DNA of 17,422 nucleotides from CAYFZO01 sp964347615 (GTDB lineage Bacteria > Pseudomonadota > Gammaproteobacteria > Poriferisulfidales > Oxydemutatoraceae): NCBI GenBank assembly GCA_964347615.1, contig CAYFZO010000032.1, forward strand, positions 1 to 17,422, written 5' to 3'. A program made the translations under genes and the position numbers. The notes beneath the pieces are model-generated. The model was not told the origin of the DNA. It worked only from the letters and a program-made list of their open reading frames with translations, and ran no database searches. Numbering within the stretch: the first letter of the stretch is position 1; each line of letters starts with the position of its first letter. Of this stretch, positions 14,987 to 17,422 are shown piece by piece.

Positions 14987-15894
14987 TGGCTGTCCTCCTC
15001 CTGCCGGCCAACCTGAGGGGCAACCTGCTGATGTTTGCTGACCAGATAAGCGGCGAAAGAAGCACAGGCACCGAACATGAACAAAGCTTCATCCAAACTT
15101 ACATCAGGAGCGTCTCTATCCCGAAGAGCGTGGCGAATACCTTGTTCGTCGGAAGCATAACCGTACAGCTTTTTGAATCCTTCTTTAAGCGCTGTATGCT
15201 TCAACAATCCGGCTTTTTCGAGAGAGTCCAACGCTGGGCCGAGGGTTTTATTTTTCCCCGGATCAATGAAACATGCGACGGACTCGACGGCATGAATGCT
15301 GTCAGCGATGGAGGCTCCGTATTGGTGCTTACTGATGTGCTCTCCTGCTTTACGTAAGTGTGTCGTTGGAGCTTCCATACCGCCACCATGAACCGTCTCA
15401 ATCGCTTGCTGTATCGCATCGCATTGTTCCTTGCTGGCACAGGGGAAAAATTGGTACCGAGGTTGTGAAGTATCCAGCCGATAAGCAGCGTACTGTTCGA
15501 ACAAACCCTTTATTTGTTGCACGAATTCATCAGGTGTATCTTTGTCGTTAACCATAATCTCAAGCAAGTCAATGATTTTATAAAATATAGCCCTATCTAT
15601 TGCGCCTTTAAATGTCTTCATGACCCAATGGTAATCAGTCCGGATTTCATCTCTAGGCGTCTTTGCATAAGCGCCCAGAACACGCTCAATAAATTCGCGG
15701 CCACATCGGGTGTGACAAAAATGGGGCGATCCTCTACTTTCTTTCAAAAGCATCTCTCGGACCGCATCCCAAATCTCTCGCCTAAGATCACGCGAGATTT
15801 CTTCCAGCCGCATTGGTTTCGGCAAAAGTTCGTAACGATGGCGTTGAGAAAACGTTAGACCTTGAGACACTTGCCCTTGCTTCTTATTCACCAT
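14983..15894 (-). CDS. AbiJ-NTD4-like protein embedded in the type III R-M operon (303 aa)
   Basis: The protein resembles those annotated as AbiJ-NTD4 domain proteins, linked to abortive phage infection. Residues about 14-150 hold a FSQRHRYELLP-like opening and an AYR segment, as in that N-terminal domain. Residues about 180-290 contain IADSIHAVESVA, TLGPALDSLEKAG, ALKEGFKKLYGYASDEQGIRHAL and a final FMFGACASFAAYL, as in the C-terminal domain of such proteins. An RKAGEH (Rx4H, 181-186) and an adjacent Arg-His in GIRHAL are possible HEPN-type RNase residues, but neither is certain. No signal peptide or membrane helix. The ATG at 15892-15894 is preferred because GAGGGG precedes it by 4 bases; a TTG 12 bases upstream is unlikely. 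It overlaps mod by 11 bp and res by 4 bp. Domain recognition is from memory of family patterns. Confidence 0.65.
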   Translation of the reverse strand: MVNKKQGQVSQGLTFSQRHRYELLPKPMRLEEISRDLRREIWDAVREMLLKESRGSPHFCHTRCGREFIERVLGAYAKTPRDEIRTDYHWVMKTFKGAIDRAIFYKIIDLLEIMVNDKDTPDEFVQQIKGLFEQYAAYRLDTSQPRYQFFPCASKEQCDAIQQAIETVHGGGMEAPTTHLRKAGEHISKHQYGASIADSIHAVESVACFIDPGKNKTLGPALDSLEKAGLLKHTALKEGFKKLYGYASDEQGIRHALRDRDAPDVSLDEALFMFGACASFAAYLVSKHQQVAPQVGRQEEDSQ

Positions 15895-17422
15895 TTGACC
15901 CCTCAAACATCAATTCACGAAAAACGGGTTCGGTGGTCTCAGCAACCCATGCCTCTCCGCGCTTCCTGACCGCATTCAACGTGTGGTCGCCGTTGACGTA
16001 GATACGATCCAGGGATTCAGGGAATTGCTTCCGGTTGTCTTCGAACCACCGATCCAAAGAAGCGTTGTCGGTCTTTTCTGAATCGCGCCAGAGAACCAAG
16101 CATTTACGCTCACTCGCGTCCACGCCTGCGATAGCGAGAACGCCGTCAATCCGGCGGCGTGACTCCATGCGCAAACCGATCAAGTAATTGAAAGTCTCGG
16201 GCAGGTCAACGGAAACCTCGCGGCGAGAACCATCGCGCACAACGGAAAGCGTATAGGAAAAAGGATCCGTGAATCGTTTTCCCAACAGGCAAGCGCTGCT
16301 CGCGGTTTCCGCACCCAAGGCGTAACGCAGCCGGTAGTCCTCAGCGAGCTCGGCATTCTGCGCCAGCAAATCATCTTCAAGAGGCGTCAATTCGAGGCTG
16401 TCGAGTGTATCTTCGTAAGACTCCAAACGAATATATTTAAAGATTTGCGAACAACCTTTGCGTGAAACCGGTTTGCCATCTTTCCAATCCGACGAATAAA
16501 CAACTTTCTTGATGCGCGGGGACAAAACGGTGTCGAAATAGTCAGCCATCTCAATCAAAATATATTTACGGTGCTCTCCGTCCTCGCGATTCAAGTTGAT
16601 AACCGCGTGACCGGTGGTGCCAGACCCCGCAAAATAGTCAAGGACCATTGAAGTTTCATTTGATATGGCAAGGATGGAATCCATCACGGTATGAATTGAC
16701 TTGGGGTATAAATCCTGGTCGACTTTCAAATTGAGATTCGTCAACCACCTTGTCCCGTAATCCCCTGCTATATATTTTGGATCGTCCCAAACTGTTTTAA
16801 ACGACTTTTCAGATTGGGCTTTCTCGACCTGAATCTCCCCGGTGCTCCGCACCACCTTAACCCTCAGCAAAGAGCGTATTTCCTCTACTGACTCACGTGC
16901 ATATCGCCATTTTCGTTCGATTCCTTGGCTATCAATCGGATAAACAAAAGTGCAGTCACCTTCCACTATGTTGGCCTCACGCGGATGGAAATCTTCCGGA
17001 CATACGTCTCCAAAGCCTACAATCTCGTTGTCTTTTACCAGTATCGGGTAAAAACAATTACGCGCCGTGGCCCGTTCGGATTCCCTCCCCCATTTCCGTA
17101 GATTCGTAAACCTCCAGTCTTCCTTAGGTACGGACATGCCATTAGTCGCTGAAAGAGCAACCGGTATACAGAAAAACGCATAATCATGGTTATATGAAAA
17201 AAACGCACCTTGAATGCCTTTCTTATTGTGCACGACGGAAACACAAACCTTTGTATGTTCAGGAAATAAAATAGACAGAAGTTGTCCAAGCACTTCTTGC
17301 TCATTTTCGTCAATAGCTACAACGTGGGAGCCCATAGGCGCAGATAGCTGCTTACTCAGATTCAAACGCCCATCCATAAGAGTAATCCATGATGAATGCT
17401 TGTACATGTTTTTATAAGCAAT
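15884..17422 (-). CDS. mod: Type III restriction-modification methyltransferase subunit Mod (5' end outside window)
   Basis: Mod methylates adenine in the recognition sequence and directs Res. The frame stays open to the right edge, giving about 512 residues. The first ones visible, IAYKNMYKHSSWITLM, match the region just after the DPPYNT catalytic motif of type III Mods, so that motif should lie within a few tens of bases beyond the edge. The ATG at 17405-17407 is an internal Met, not the start. The AdoMet motif DYFAGSGTTGHAV is at about 16603-16639, after a variable central region that should hold the target recognition domain. Catalytic motif before AdoMet motif means beta class. The stop overlaps the next gene by 11 bp; mod leads a three-gene coupled operon. 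Confidence 0.92.
   Translation of the reverse strand: MAYKNMYKHSSWITLMDGRLNLSKQLSAPMGSHVVAIDENEQEVLGQLLSILFPEHTKVCVSVVHNKKGIQGAFFSYNHDYAFFCIPVALSATNGMSVPKEDWRFTNLRKWGRESERATARNCFYPILVKDNEIVGFGDVCPEDFHPREANIVEGDCTFVYPIDSQGIERKWRYARESVEEIRSLLRVKVVRSTGEIQVEKAQSEKSFKTVWDDPKYIAGDYGTRWLTNLNLKVDQDLYPKSIHTVMDSILAISNETSMVLDYFAGSGTTGHAVINLNREDGEHRKYILIEMADYFDTVLSPRIKKVVYSSDWKDGKPVSRKGCSQIFKYIRLESYEDTLDSLELTPLEDDLLAQNAELAEDYRLRYALGAETASSACLLGKRFTDPFSYTLSVVRDGSRREVSVDLPETFNYLIGLRMESRRRIDGVLAIAGVDASERKCLVLWRDSEKTDNASLDRWFEDNRKQFPESLDRIYVNGDHTLNAVRKRGEAWVAETTEPVFRELMFEGSNGE
15899..15904 (-). promoter_or_regulatory. Ribosome binding site deciding the start of the AbiJ-like gene
   Basis: GAGGGG on the minus strand, inside the last codons of mod, 4 bases before ATG 15892-15894. 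It overlaps the alternative upstream TTG, which would have no binding site of its own, and so decides in favour of the ATG. Confidence 0.65.

Noticed and set aside
1..17422. tRNA, rRNA, transposase, integrase or attachment sites
   Set aside because: Looked for on both strands by eye; none recognised.

Overview
This is a 17.4 kb piece of a bacterial draft assembly; an internal block of 100 Ns at 8841-8940 marks a scaffold join. The complete nqrABCDEF-apbE operon, with protein sequences of Vibrio/Pseudomonas type, points to a Pseudomonadota and probably an uncultured gammaproteobacterium. The respiratory genes are clearly GC-rich, while the glycosyltransferase array at the left and the restriction-modification genes at the right are visibly richer in A and T. 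I cannot name a species.

Layout from left to right. (1) 1-2232: a tandem array of three diverged copies of one small glycosyltransferase-like gene, all on the minus strand and separated by a repeated 75-bp spacer; the leftmost copy runs off the window. (2) 2310-3194: an iron-export permease gene (fetB family, minus) with candidate promoter, leader hairpins and a 3' inverted repeat. (3) 3213-4025: a solitary beta-class DNA methyltransferase on the plus strand, followed immediately by a decayed, inverted copy of the 3' end of fetB (4030-4285). The methyltransferase therefore lies between inverted fetB 3' ends. (4) 4323-11752: the Na+-translocating NADH:quinone oxidoreductase operon on the minus strand, in the order nqrA, B, C, D, E, F, apbE, with overlapping or closely spaced genes. 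Between nqrB and nqrC sit a second, frameshifted copy of the nqrB 3' end and the N gap, which may be a real rearrangement or a strain-mixing assembly artefact. (5) 11891-17422: a type III restriction-modification operon on the minus strand. It contains mod (5' end beyond the window), a 303-aa protein resembling AbiJ-NTD4 proteins, and res, each overlapping the next.

How the genes work together: NqrA-F form the sodium-pumping entry point of the respiratory chain, and ApbE attaches FMN covalently to threonines of NqrB and NqrC. The Mod/Res pair would methylate host DNA and cut unmodified invading DNA. The embedded AbiJ-like protein suggests a second, abortive-infection layer made from the same message. 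This three-gene operon is the best candidate for a poorly described system here. The fetB debris and the solitary methyltransferase mark a rearrangement breakpoint where nqrM might otherwise be expected downstream of apbE.
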